A stretch of 64,000 nucleotides of DNA from Gloeopeniophorella convolvens. Lineage: Eukaryota; Basidiomycota; Agaricomycetes; Russulales. Under the pieces are notes generated by a model. That model saw nothing but the letters and a program-made list of their open reading frames with translations, searched no databases and was not told the DNA's origin. The stretch covers positions 248,001-312,000 of the forward strand of contig WTXD01000021.1 in assembly GCA_022496205.1 (NCBI GenBank). Direction: 5' to 3'. This document shows positions 24,517 through 35,055 of the stretch, piece after piece (position 1 is the first letter of the stretch; the number at the start of each line of letters is the position of its first letter). Position numbers and translations under genes: made by a program.

Positions 24517-27500
24517 CTACACCCCCAATTGGGCTTTAACAAGTTGATTCCAGTGCGCCCTGATCTCGCGCGGGGCCTTCGTCGACGTATAGTCCGTGAT
24601 ATTCCGCCCGTCTCCCACAAAGTCCTCCGTGTTCAGAGTCATAACATCGACGAACACGGCCGAGGGGAACTCCACGGTACCCGTGGCCAGCAGCGTCGCC
24701 CCATCGACGAACGCGAGGCCGGGGCCATGCGCCAACGCATCGTACGGGTCGCGGTAGACAGTGACGTTGAATCGTGCGCCTTGGCGGAAGAATGAGGGCT
24801 GGTTCTCCGCGCCGAAGGGCTGCATCGTAGCCTCTCGCCGGTCCAGCAGGAGAAGCGCCCCCCGCGCCAGCTCCTCGTCGGGGATCGTGCGGTCCAGCTG
24901 TAGCGACACCTGTTCTGCAGAAAGCTGTGCGTTAGGCGCGCGGAGGAGCATGTGGTCGATGTGCTGCTGCTGGGCCGTGCCGTACAGGTAGAACGGGGCG
25001 AAGAGAGGGTACTCTGGGTCGCGCCACTTAGAGTCGAGAGGCCGCTGTTTGACGACGCGGATGTTGGTAACCTCTATGCCGCGCACCTCGAGGTCCCTAC
25101 AAGAGCATAAGATGTCAGCCGATAAAGAGGTATGGGCTTCTACAATTCAGGCACGCACCCTCCGCTGATGACCGCCGAAAACGAGCCTTTCCGGAGGATC
25201 TCGGAGAGCGTCGTTTCTTGCTCCGTGCTGAGCGTAAACACCATGTCTCTCCGCTCAGTACGGAGACGCAGGAAATCCTCCCACTGGCGTTCGTCTGCCA
25301 GTGATGCTGTCAGAATTAATTGGAACCGCCCGTTCGCCTTGCGGAACAGCGGCCTGTATACGAGATACAGTTGATCCGTTCCCTGCATGGTGAAGTCGTG
25401 GACCTGGGGAGTAAGAGTATTGCGCCAGACAGCATTCTGAAGTGTGCGTCAACGGATGAGTAAGGCTCACGCATACCCCACAGAGCCCAAGACGCACTTT
25501 GACTTCTTCTTCGATCGTCTCCTGGACTGCGCCTACGACCTTCGGGAGATAATCGCCTCCCGATAGGAAAGGTGACATGACAACATTCCTGAGAACGAAT
25601 AAATCCAGGTTGGAGTCTGTTTCTAAGCCCAGACGCCTACAGTCGAGACAGGTGAGAAAGCGCGAAGTGGCAAAGACAGGATGCATACCGCTTGAAATTC
25701 TGGAGGCAAATTCCATACTCATTCGGGCTGAAAACTGTGGCGGCCATGAAGAACTTGTGGTCGCTGGGCGACTTGTTAGGGCTCGTTACGGAAAGGCGGT
25801 CGAAGATGCGCTTGTTGAGGTAATTCGCCTCCTCAACATCGTCGTTAACCCCACCATTGATGCGAAAGTTGCAGGAAAGGATGTTGATGTTGAGGTCAGA
25901 GCCAATCGCACGCAGCTCTGCCATCGCTTTCTCATTCCGAATAATTTCCCAATTTTCCTTTCCAAGAATCCCTTCCCGAATGAACTGTTTCTCTTCTTCA
26001 AGTCTTTCCGGGTCGTCATCGTGCACGAGCCGATTGAAGGGAACGACGATGAAATCAGTCGTGGCATCAGACATGGCGGCCCAGTGGGCTGAAATCTTGA
26101 TGAAGCGGCATTAACAAACAAGGTATGGTAACAGCCACGGTGACCTTACCCTTCGGCAGGTAAGTGCTGCCTGGCCGAGAAGTGCACCATGGCCCTCCTT
26201 ATGCAGGCCAATGACCTTGTGATGGAGGTGGGTCGCCATAGAGGAGGTACCAGGTTTGCTGATGATTGTTCCAGTGAGGAGGGGAGACCAAGCAGCACAC
26301 ACACGTCACGTACCTGCCCTCCAGGCAGTAGCTCGCCATGCTCTCGAAGGAGTCGTGCAGATAAGGTGCAGACCAGGTCAAGAGATACCGCATCCGCCCA
26401 TCGCGATAGCACAGACCCCCGGCAGAATATGGAACGTAACCAGACTTATGAGGGTCGACGGTGACCGAGTCTGTGTAGCGCAACGCGTGGAGTTCCCTGA
26501 TGGTGTACGCACGCAGCGTAGTGGAGGGGACGAATCCGGCGTCGGGTGCGGCCGATGTATGGTACCTACCAGATCCCTCGGGCTTGTCACGGATCATAGT
26601 CGCAAAGTAGCCGCCCCAGGCAGCGTCTGCGTGGATCACGAAGGACATGCCTCTGGCTTGGAACTCTTCGCGAATGGCAAGGATCCCAGTGAGCGGGTCT
26701 ACAGAACCTTCTTGAGTAGAGCCGATCACTGCTACGACGGCGTACACGGCTTGCTGTCTTGTTAGCCTCTCCTCGAGCGCTTGATGGAGCTTCTTGAGGT
26801 CAATGTGGGCTTCGTTGTCGACTAGCAAGGCGTCAAGCAACAGACATCCGAGGGTGGCGCCATGTTACTCACCGGGAACATTAACGCAATTATCACTTCC
26901 AATACCAAGGATAGCTACAGAAAGGAGTAGTTTAGGAAAATTGCAGGTAATAGAAAGCCAATGCATACATGCTGATTTTGGCCATGAATAATGTCTGGTA
27001 CTTGGGAACAGACACTGTGGGGGCTGCTTGATTCCAGATTTGGCCATCACAACGTCTTTGGTAGTCGTCTGAGCGAGGAATTTGTCCAGAGCGGCATTCA
27101 GAAAACTATTCGAGATCCCATATTCTTCATGCAGCCGATCCGCGAGGCCCAATATCTCGTCGACTCGCAGGTTGAGGAGGTCCCATGTGCAGAGATCCCT
27201 CAGCAATACAAGTTCGTCAGGCTTAGCGCATGGATGGACCTTGAAGCTGTCCGCAACGAATGCTAGTGCCTCCCCTTCTTCCATCGCCAGCCGAAGTGCG
27301 AGGGGATAAAACTTTAGATTGCGAGCTTTCAAAGGGCTGCACTGAGCGTACGGTGACAAAGAGAAGTAAATCAGACCCACCCGCCCTGCAGATCGCGGGG
27401 AATAAGAGAGATCCGGGAATGGTTGACATGAGAATTAGGGGGCGATGGAACAAGGTACTTAGGCGTCCTCACCACATGGATTCAAGGTTTGCAAGAGTTC

Positions 27501-28185
27501 CACCCGAGGGTAGATGGCCCCAGGCCACCGGTCTCGAAGGTTGATCATCATCTTGTGACGTCTCATAGCCTAGCATCTGGCAGAGTTGCTTTCCGACGCT
27601 GAATTCCATTATTGTCGTGAAAGGGCTAAGCTCAAACGCGGCCTAGAACGTCCATTGGAAGCAATTAGTCCATTGTCACGAAACAGCTTCAGCCAGAACG
27701 TACATTGTTTGGGTTGCACAATATGGTGGAGACCACACCAGCAATCGCCGGGAGACTTGTCTCCATGAGCATATGCCCTGCATACCGCGCTAGAGTATGA
27801 GGGTAAATCAACTTGGAGATTATCCCTGCGGCGAAGCTTGGACTCACGCGAAAAGAATGGGATAGAAAATCGATTCAAATTGTCAACGGCCTCTGTGAAC
27901 TCGCGACGGAGAATCTGTTTGTTCTCCTGGAAGATGGAGGATGCTTGTATTTCTGGGGTAATGAACTCCTAAGAATGGCACTTGAGATCAAGGATTCGTT
28001 CACAAAGAAAAACACCCAACAGGATCGCCATGCTTTTCGGCATAGCTGCGACGCGTAGATGCATGGGATTCAAGAGCTTGGTCGACCAAGTCCTTCAAAA
28101 TGGAGATGTTCTCCGCTCGTGGACCCAAGAACCATGCTGAGACAGACTCATGCAGGTTGTCTCTAAGGGGTGTGCGGTGAGGCAT
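24517..28185 (-). CDS. PLP-dependent decarboxylase, bacterial tyrosine-decarboxylase type, with C-terminal extension
   Basis: Group II PLP decarboxylase. In order: a short N-terminal GPRAENISILKDLVDQALES; LPAIAGVVSTILCNPNNV; PFTTIMEFSVGKQLCQMLGY; AWGHLPSGGTLANLES; ARNLKFYPLALRLA; CLFPSTRHYSWPKS; AILGIGSDNCVNVPV; AVIGSTQEGSVDPLTGI; VIHADAAWGGYFA; and VDPHKSGYVPYSAGGLCYRD, whose Lys binds PLP. This order and wording resemble lactic-acid-bacterial tyrosine decarboxylases more than the aromatic decarboxylases of animals. Beyond that core, roughly 300 residues (24517-25580) have no bacterial counterpart that I know. Many 50-bp introns rule out contamination. A minus-strand TATAAA at 28246-28251 is too close to the in-frame ATG at 28230, so the ATG at 28185 is preferred. 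The substrate is not proven. Confidence 0.8.
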
Positions 28186-28245
28186 GGTAGTGATGTACAC
28201 AAGTGGGATATGTTCCTTGGGGATGTTCATGCGAGGGCTAGGGGT

Positions 28246-28251
28246 TTTATA
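28246..28251 (-). promoter_or_regulatory. TATA box of the PLP decarboxylase gene
   Basis: TATAAA on the minus strand, 61 bp before the ATG at 28185 and only 16 bp before the ATG at 28230. It therefore argues for the inner start. Confidence 0.5.
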
Positions 28252-28944
28252 AATCCATCGCGCGGCTACCGTGCTGTTCTGGCGACGGATAAGTGAGATT
28301 TAATGAAGTGCGTATATCGGAGGATCCCACGGCAGGCTGGTACAGTTGTTCGTCGCGTCGGGTGGATATCAGAGCGAACCAGGTTCCTTCAGTTATAGTG
28401 CTTCCATGCATGTCGGAGCATGACGAGAGAACGCCCGAGACTGGGGACGCCAAATTGCGGTACTGGATACGGCAGGACAAGCGTTTGTCGTGAGCACCAA
28501 CAGAAAGCAACTACCTCAACCGATCCTGACGGCACCCGAAAGGATTGCTGACGGATTGCTGTATCCGTTACCAGTCACTTGGTAGCCACAGCCCCTCCGG
28601 AGTGTAGTCAGCGGTGCAACATGAAACAAGCTGATATGTTATCTTGACTTTGAATTCGGAGGATGTATGGACAGTAATAGGACCGGCCTTGCCAACTCTC
28701 GATCACTTCACGTCCTTGCCGGAATGGAGGCGGAACGACTGGGAGTTAGAGCAAAAGATTTCGAACAGCCTTCCATATACGTGGTAGGCCATGACCCTCT
28801 CCCGAAGGCGGTTGGTCATGAGTATCAAAAACGGAGGTTCAGGAAGCAAGATGAAGACGTGAATGCGGAATTGTGCACTGTGTGAGTTTTGCCTGCTGGT
28901 GCCGGTGGCCGCTGAGCGTCACAACCACATGGAAACGCGTGGCC
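28252..28944. other. Gene-free stretch upstream of the decarboxylase
   Basis: About 690 bp. A plus-strand open frame (28667-28885) has no recognisable features and is probably chance. No repeats except the G-rich run at its right end. Confidence 0.5.
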
Positions 28945-28968
28945 GGGCGGCGGGCGGCGGGCGGCGGG
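28945..28968 (+). repeat. G-quadruplex motif (four GGG runs, CGGC loops)
   Basis: GGG triplets at 28945, 28952, 28959 and 28966 are separated by identical 4-nt CGGC loops, a textbook intramolecular quadruplex pattern. It lies 34 bp before tRNA-Lys. Folding in the cell is not shown. Confidence 0.65.
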
Positions 28969-29002
28969 TGCAGTTAACAATTTAGAAAGGCAAGCTGACA
29001 TC

Positions 29003-29104
29003 GCCCGCCTAGCTCAATCGGATAGAGCGTCAGACTCTTAGGCGGGTGCTGATTGGCACACAGCTGCAATCTGAAGGCTGCGAGTTCGACCCTCGCGGTG
29101 GGCT
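29003..29104 (+). tRNA. tRNA-Lys (anticodon CTT) with 28-nt intron
   Basis: Acceptor arms GCCCGCC and GGTGGGC pair with one G-T. The T arm is GCGAG-TTCGACC-CTCGC. The anticodon stem TCAGA/TCTGA closes the loop CTCTTAA, giving anticodon CTT. The intron (29041-29068) sits after position 37, the canonical place. Discriminator base T at 29104. CCA is not encoded, as in eukaryotes. Confidence 0.93.
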
Positions 29105-29109
29105 AGTAC

Positions 29110-29114
29110 TTTTT
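29110..29114 (+). terminator. RNA polymerase III terminator of tRNA-Lys
   Basis: TTTTT five bases after the mature tRNA end. Confidence 0.8.
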
Positions 29115-29438
29115 AATCCCTCCCCACCCGCGGGGGTGAGCGCAAATATTGCGCAAATATGTTGCCAATTTGTTCTACTCTAATGCTCGATTAGAACATC
29201 GAACCTTTAGCCGTGGGCCTTAATGAGGTGGCGCTGGCACCGAGCGATTATCTATGCATCTCATGTCGGAATGTCGGTCGATCGATCGATAACCGTATAT
29301 TTGACACAGCAGTCCGCGTGAGTACACCGGTGTTAACATCGCAACGCGGGCAGAAGTTGATGGGATTCTGACAGAACCCAGGGAACGGTCTACTAGGGTC
29401 TACTTCGCACCGGACACAGCTTCGAGGATGTGGGTGCC
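29115..29438. other. Intergenic tRNA-Lys - SDR gene
   Basis: About 320 bp, presumably the SDR 3' UTR and spacer. A short TCGATCGATCGAT run lies near 29278-29291. No gene seen. Confidence 0.5.
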
Positions 29439-31052
29439 TTAACCGTCGAGCGTGGCAGCACCCGCACCCAGGCCTTCAATTACCTTCTCCACTCCACGCG
29501 ACGCCGGACTCATTCCGAACCCAAGGCTAATACCTCCGCCCAGTGACCTCTCTTCAATACGTCCATTGGACTTCTTATGTTCCTCAACCAGCTTGCATAA
29601 CGCGCTTAGGGTGGTCCAAGGAGGGTTATAACCCAAACCGCCTTTCTCTGGAGGTGCACGAGCGCGCGAGTCGTTCCAAATAAGGTGCACCATGGTGAGC
29701 GAGAACAGGGAAGGCTGGAGATTGATGAGGTCGCGATTGAGACCCGGAACGAGGCCTCCGAGTAGACGGAAGATGGGGTTAGAGGATAGCTTGAGGAAGG
29801 ACCGCAGCAGGTATATGCACTCGAAGACATGTGCGAGCAGTAGCATGGAAGTCGCAGACATCCGCGGGAACACGGTTCGTCCATCCGTAAGAGTCGTGAG
29901 CACGGTGTACACGTCGCCATACGTGATAGGAGGCCCCGCATCAACAATGCTGAACGCCTGACCACCGATGTCTGGGTGAGGAGCGCCCTTCGCCTTCTCA
30001 ATCAACCGTTGTTCGTAACAGAAGTGCGCCAGGGCGGCATTTTCCACATAAATGAAGTTTTGAAGGGTGTCCTGGATCCATGATGGGTTGACTTGTCGCA
30101 CGAGGTATGCGCCACACAGGATATCTCCTCCAGGTCCAAATATGCCGTTTCCCGGGCGGAGACACCCAGTACGGAGCTCGCCCTTCCCAGATGACGAACG
30201 ATCAGCTGCTCGCACCAGCCGTTCGGCCTTGAGCTTGGAGGCAGCGTAGTTCGAGAACATGTCCTCGTGGCGTATCGGGAGGCGGTTGTCGTCGTCGTCA
30301 ATGGTCTGGGTGAGGAACTCTGGCTCCTTCTCCCAAGGCCAAAGCCACAACCGCGCGCGCCGAACGGAAATGGATCCGCTCGAGGTAAAGATGAAGACGG
30401 ACACGCCAGCGTCCCGTGCAGCTTCCAACACGTTCTGCGTCCCTGTGACATTGACTATCTCGGAAAGGTAGAGGAGATCGGGATGGCGTTCATAGAAGCG
30501 AATGTTGGCCGCGGTGTGGAAAACTGTGATTTCTGGCGATATCTCTTCGTCGCCGCCTGGGATGATCGGCCACGGGGCATTGAAAGCAGCTAAGACTCGC
30601 TCCTTATCGGACACGTTAACTTGAAGGAAGTCAACGTCCTTCGCCAGCCCAGTGGTCAGGTCAGGGCGGGTGGGTGAGCGCAAGTCGAGGACCCGAATTC
30701 GCTTGGGATGCTCTCCGCGCTCAAGCAGGTGACGAACGATCCATCCGCCGAGAAAGCCAGCCTACAGTGTCGTGAGTCAGTAGGAGGCACTCAACAGGAC
30801 ATACTCACCCACCCCGCCAACTACGATGTATTTTCGGCCCGTACGAGGCGGAAGGAACGATATCGACGGGATTGAGGATCTCTCCCAGGTCGCTGCAGCT
30901 GCGAGGGCACCGCTCGCACTGACTCTTTGAGGCGAGAAGGCGGATGCTACCTCGGGAGGTAGTCTCATGAGCTTGGCATCGTTGACACGAATGTACAGGT
31001 ACAAGAGTAAAGCAGGCGACAGACAGAGGAGGGCAACTACGACAAGACCCAT
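29439..31052 (-). CDS. 3beta-hydroxysteroid dehydrogenase/isomerase-family SDR, membrane-anchored
   Basis: NAD(P)-dependent extended SDR, probably on the ER membrane. The ATG at 31052 starts MGLVVVALLCLSPALLLYLY, a clear N-terminal membrane anchor. One intron (donor GTGGGT) joins VVGG to AGFLGGWIVRH, completing the nucleotide-binding GGAGFLGG. Further family marks are VFHTAANIRFYERHPDLLY, NVTGTQNVLEAARDAGV, the YAASKLKAE active-site Tyr/Lys, LRPGNGIFGPGGD and NFIYVENAALAH. This matches the 3beta-HSD family, which includes the C-3 sterol dehydrogenase Erg26. The N-terminal anchor and long C-terminus make orthology to Erg26 uncertain, so a sterol role is possible but not shown. Confidence 0.85.
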
Positions 31053-31369
31053 GATGGGTTCCGTGCGGGGCTCGGAGAGCTTGGGCGATGAGTCGAGCGG
31101 CAGCAAGTGGTTTTCTTTTGTTTATCCATCTATTCGCAGACTGGTGTGCCTGTGTCGTGCTCAAGGCAGCGGTAGCCTCTCTATTTGGCCACCGCTTACA
31201 CGATTTGTTGATAATTGTCATTTCCGACGCGAAGTTTTTTTACGGTCGAGGACCAACGATCACTCAGCAATCAAACCATGTATATCAACATGCCCAAGGA
31301 TCGTAAAGCACATATACAGATTAGCTGCACAGATTGAGCATGGTAACAACTATAAGTGCTTAAGCAGGA

Positions 31370-32939
31370 GGCGGCGGAGGCGGCGCTGGCTCGCTGGGGG
31401 GAGGCGCTGGGGGAGCAGGCGCAGGCGCACCAGCTGCGCCAGGAGCAGGACCGGATGCAGGATCAGAGCCTGGGGCTGCATATCCCTGGGATGCATAGAA
31501 CTGGTTGTATTGGGCCATCTGACTTGCCTGCCACTCCTTGAACTCAGGAGAGTTGACATCGTAGCCGTAGGCAGCCCTGTTGCATATCAGCAGGAGAACG
31601 TCGGGTTAACGACGATGAGCATACCAGTATGCAGAATAAGCGTCCAGATCGGTAGGTGCTGGCGCTGCAGAGGTACCACCTGCGCCGCCATCGGGTGGCG
31701 GAGGTGGTGGTTGTTCCCCGGGTGGTGGTGGCGGCGGTGCTGCGGATGGAGGCGGTGGAGTGTAACCCTAGTGAGCGATGGGAATTAGTTGAGAGACCAG
31801 TTAGTTTACGCCGAGTGGGCAACAAGCATCCTCATCACAGAAGCAAGACGGCAGAAAAATATACGCACAGGCATCATACCGTACGAAGCATACTGCATCT
31901 GAGCTTGGTGGAGTTCCATCTGCTGCTGATGCATGACCGCTTTGACTTTGGCATACTCCCCCCGGACGACCTCAAGAAGATCATCAGTCAACACCTTCGC
32001 ACGTGCCACCTGGCCCTCTTCTGGCCCGCTAGTCCTAGGTCAGCACGGAAATTATTAGAATCGGGACGAAGTCGTACGTGATGTGAATATGCATGGGTTC
32101 TTCAGATTCTCGCCCCGTTTCCTGGTCTACGAATCCTGATCCTTGACCCTTGATCTGCACGCGAGTTCCCGTCTCTTGCTGGATATATTTGACGAACATA
32201 CCCTGCGGAGGAGCCCATGAGATTTCGTCGGTTACTCCAGAACAAGTAGACTCACAGTGGGTCCGACAACCTTCGCACGCACGTTGAAGTTCCGGATTGA
32301 CTCCAAACCAATGAAGATTTTCTCCTCGGGCCATTTACGCTGCGACAGGTTCCGATTAGCCCACACGTCACTGTAGCTTCTAGACGACACACCTTCTCGC
32401 GCCTACCTGTGCCCTTGTCCTCCACAAGGGATCCCATGTCGATCGATATGAGTTCGTTGACCTTATCAATGGCCTTCTGCAAGACCTCTTTGGTGTTGGC
32501 GGATATGTGGAGGTATAAAGGAGGGTCTTTCTCGGTAGCCTTCGCGCGGTCTGGGTACCATACACCTTTAGTGCTAACAGATGCACCTGTCTCTTCATGA
32601 ACCTGGGATATAGGAGGTGAGACATGGAAGTGAGCATGTGGAAAGGTTTGCGCACCTGTTGCTGAGTCGAGCCCTTTGTCAACATGTATCGGTTCCTAAC
32701 ATCGTTGATATCGATGTCTTCAGTAAACTCTCCGTCATGCAAGTCCTTGGGTCCAAGTAAGCCGCCCCTGCGGGAGCATTGCTGTACTGCGCAGCGATTT
32801 TGGCAGCGATTGCTGCAGCTGCAGCTGCAGCCGAGGAGGCGGTCTTCCCATCGTCAGCGCTAGCGACCTTTGTGGCGGCGTCAGATTCTTCCTTCGTCTC
32901 TTCTGTCGCGGCTTGATCCCATTTTCGTTTTGAGGACAT
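31370..32939 (-). CDS. KH-domain RNA-binding protein, KHDC4/BLOM7-like
   Basis: Probable splicing-associated nuclear protein. Starts MSSKRKWDQAATEE, followed by an Ala-rich segment (AAAAAAAIAAKIAAQYS). The first KH-like region covers DINDVRNRYMLTKGSTQQQV, HEETGASVSTKGVWYP and PLYLHISANTKEVLQKAIDK. A second reads RNFNVRAKVVGPTGMFVKYI and QETGTRVQIKGQGSGF, ending EPMHIHIT. The tail is Gln-, Pro- and Gly-rich (PPPPSAAPPPPPGEQPPPPP) with TDLDAYSAYWAAYGYD, and stops at 31370-31372. The RKWD start, paired KH regions and Pro-rich tail with Tyr repeats resemble human KHDC4. Several short introns are present. Exact splicing function is inferred from the family. Confidence 0.82.
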
Positions 32940-33147
32940 TGTGGTTGCAGAAGTCAGTAGAAATTGCTCGAGAAAGACGCGTCGAGCTCTCCCAGCTCAC
33001 TTTGTCACGGTTTGCCATATGTATTATGTAATCGCGCTTTGCCAAACCACGGGCCCCATAATCTGCTGGAAGCCCACATAAAGTAGCTCTATAGAAGCGA
33101 CGACGCAACGAGTTCAGATATATACGTCCTACACACAATCACCACCG

Positions 33148-34692
33148 CTAAACTGGTTTGATCGCAATCTTCACTGCATTTCTGCTATTCATCTTGTCCA
33201 GGGCCTCCTGGTAGCTACCTAGGTTGAAAACATCCGTAACCTTCACAGGGCGTCGTCAGCGGTCGTCATTCAGACAAGTGGGGCACGAACCATGCCCTTC
33301 ACGTTGATCTTTCCACTTTCGAGATAGGCTACTGCACGGGGAAAACAGTGCATCTGCGCAAAAGACCCGATAATCTGACGGGTTTGTTTTCGTCAACTGA
33401 CACAGAGCCTGACTGCTTAAGCGGTCCGCACCCGGATTTCGTCCGCAAAAATCTTGGAAGGTGGCCAGTGCACCAGCGCCGCATCGTCGTAGACGCCGTA
33501 GACAAGTAATGTACCGCCCCGGCGGACATAATTGATCGAGTCGTTCGCCACGCTCTCCGCTCCTGTGGCCTCGACCTAACGACCTGTCAACCATGGGTGC
33601 GCCTGGGGTATGAATGTTCACTGGCCACAATATCGAAGCCATACGGATGGTCTTCCTTGATCTGTTCCCACTGGGCGCGCGAATCCTGTCGGTCCAGCTC
33701 GACGTACTCGTCGCCCGCGCCAAGCTGTTGCGCAATCTGCGTCTTGATACCCTTGTTCGCCGCAATTACGATCTTCGAAGCACCGTTCAGCTTCAGCAGC
33801 TGCGCCATGATCAGGCCAGTCGGGCCGGCCCCGATGATCAGCACTTCCACGCCGACAGGTGCGTTGAGCTTGTCGACGCCGTGTATGGCGCACGCGGTGG
33901 GCTCCACTAAGGTTGCCTCCTCGTCCGTGAGATTATAGATCTTATACGCTTTCTTCGCCTCACTAGACGCTTCGAGATTCAGTCTGCTAGATCCCGCGCA
34001 GTGCACTAACAAACTCACAAAATGACGTATTCGGCGAATCCACCGGCCATGCTCACACCTCGGCCCAGGTAATGTTCGCAGAGCAATGGACGCCCCCGAC
34101 GGCAGTAGAAGCAAGATCCACACTGGGTCGCCCCACGGTCAATCGCTGAGCGATTCTACGAGCCTGTGCGAAGAGCTCACCACAACACTCGGGTCTGCTA
34201 CGCAGCGATCGCCTGCGGAAAAGCTTGTCACATTCTTGCCAACCTCCGCAATTTGGCCGACGACTTCGTGGCCAGGGATAAGCTGGCATGGTGCGTTGAG
34301 CGTGAACTCAAGCGTATCAAGGATACCTTGGGGCGACGTACAGGAAAAGTAGCGATGAATTCTCCGCCGTGAATGTGGGCGTCTGTTCCGCAGACTCCTG
34401 ATAAATGCAGTCAGCAGCGTGCCTGCAGACGCTGACCGTGATGCTTCCCCACCACAATGGGAAACTATGACGTTTTATATGGCGATCTCATGAGACGTAG
34501 TGTTATCGTGTTGACTGCCTCGCATGCGCACCTTTGATCAATACTTCGTCATCGCCCACTTGAGGTATTGGCATATCAAGTACCTCGAAGTTCTTCGGCT
34601 GTTTGGCGGAGCGGGAACATCAGAATGGAGCTTACTTGGATCGCGGATTGTCTGCTGCTCCTACTTACAGAGTGGTAGTATAACGCCTTCAT
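33148..34692 (-). CDS. Zinc-dependent medium-chain polyol/alcohol dehydrogenase
   Basis: NAD(P)-linked oxidation of a polyol or secondary alcohol (sorbitol/arabinitol dehydrogenase type), probably cytosolic. Exon 1 is MKALYYHS, then [20 protein letters not shown]. Zinc ligands appear in [14 protein letters not shown] and [15 protein letters not shown]. The structural zinc loop is [19 protein letters not shown]. The Rossmann motif is [18 protein letters not shown], followed by [33 protein letters not shown] and [20 protein letters not shown]. The C-terminus is [19 protein letters not shown]...IKPV. Without splicing the region seems broken by stops, but about seven GT-AG introns restore one frame throughout, so it is not a pseudogene. 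Substrate cannot be decided from sequence. Confidence 0.87.
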
Positions 34693-35055
34693 GGTGCTGA
34701 GTGCTATCTCTGTCGTCCATCGTTCTTCACGAACCCGGCTGCCCAAAGATGATCATGCGACCGGAGGGGCTTCGGCATGCGCGGGCCGGCGCCCACTCGG
34801 GCCTCCGTGTTATCGCACTCAGGCACTTTCGTTGATCAAGCTAGATCAAGGCACACGGCCGTCCGTCCTAAGTCTGTCCTCGGCGAACTCGTATTCCTCT
34901 CCGGGTAACCGAACCAGGCCTGCGACTTTGAGGAAAACACATAATAGATCGTAAGACCCATACCATACATCTTTGTACAAATCCAGTATTACAGCAGTAT
35001 GACAGCAAAGCGAATATGCAACACATAGGGATCGGTCTAGAGGCACATTAATCGA
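34693..35055. other. Intergenic dehydrogenase promoter / YSC84 3' region
   Basis: About 360 bp between two minus-strand genes. Nothing beyond the promoter of the dehydrogenase and the 3' UTR of the SYLF-SH3 gene is expected or seen. Confidence 0.5.

Noticed and set aside
24517..28185. Bacterial contamination at the decarboxylase
   Set aside because: The gene contains many short fungal introns and sits in continuous fungal sequence.
28667..28885. 72-codon plus-strand frame upstream of tRNA-Lys
   Set aside because: No features, and chance frames of this length are common.
33148..34692. Zinc dehydrogenase as a broken pseudogene
   Set aside because: The stops seen in the raw frames all fall inside introns with proper GT-AG ends; splicing restores one frame with every family motif.
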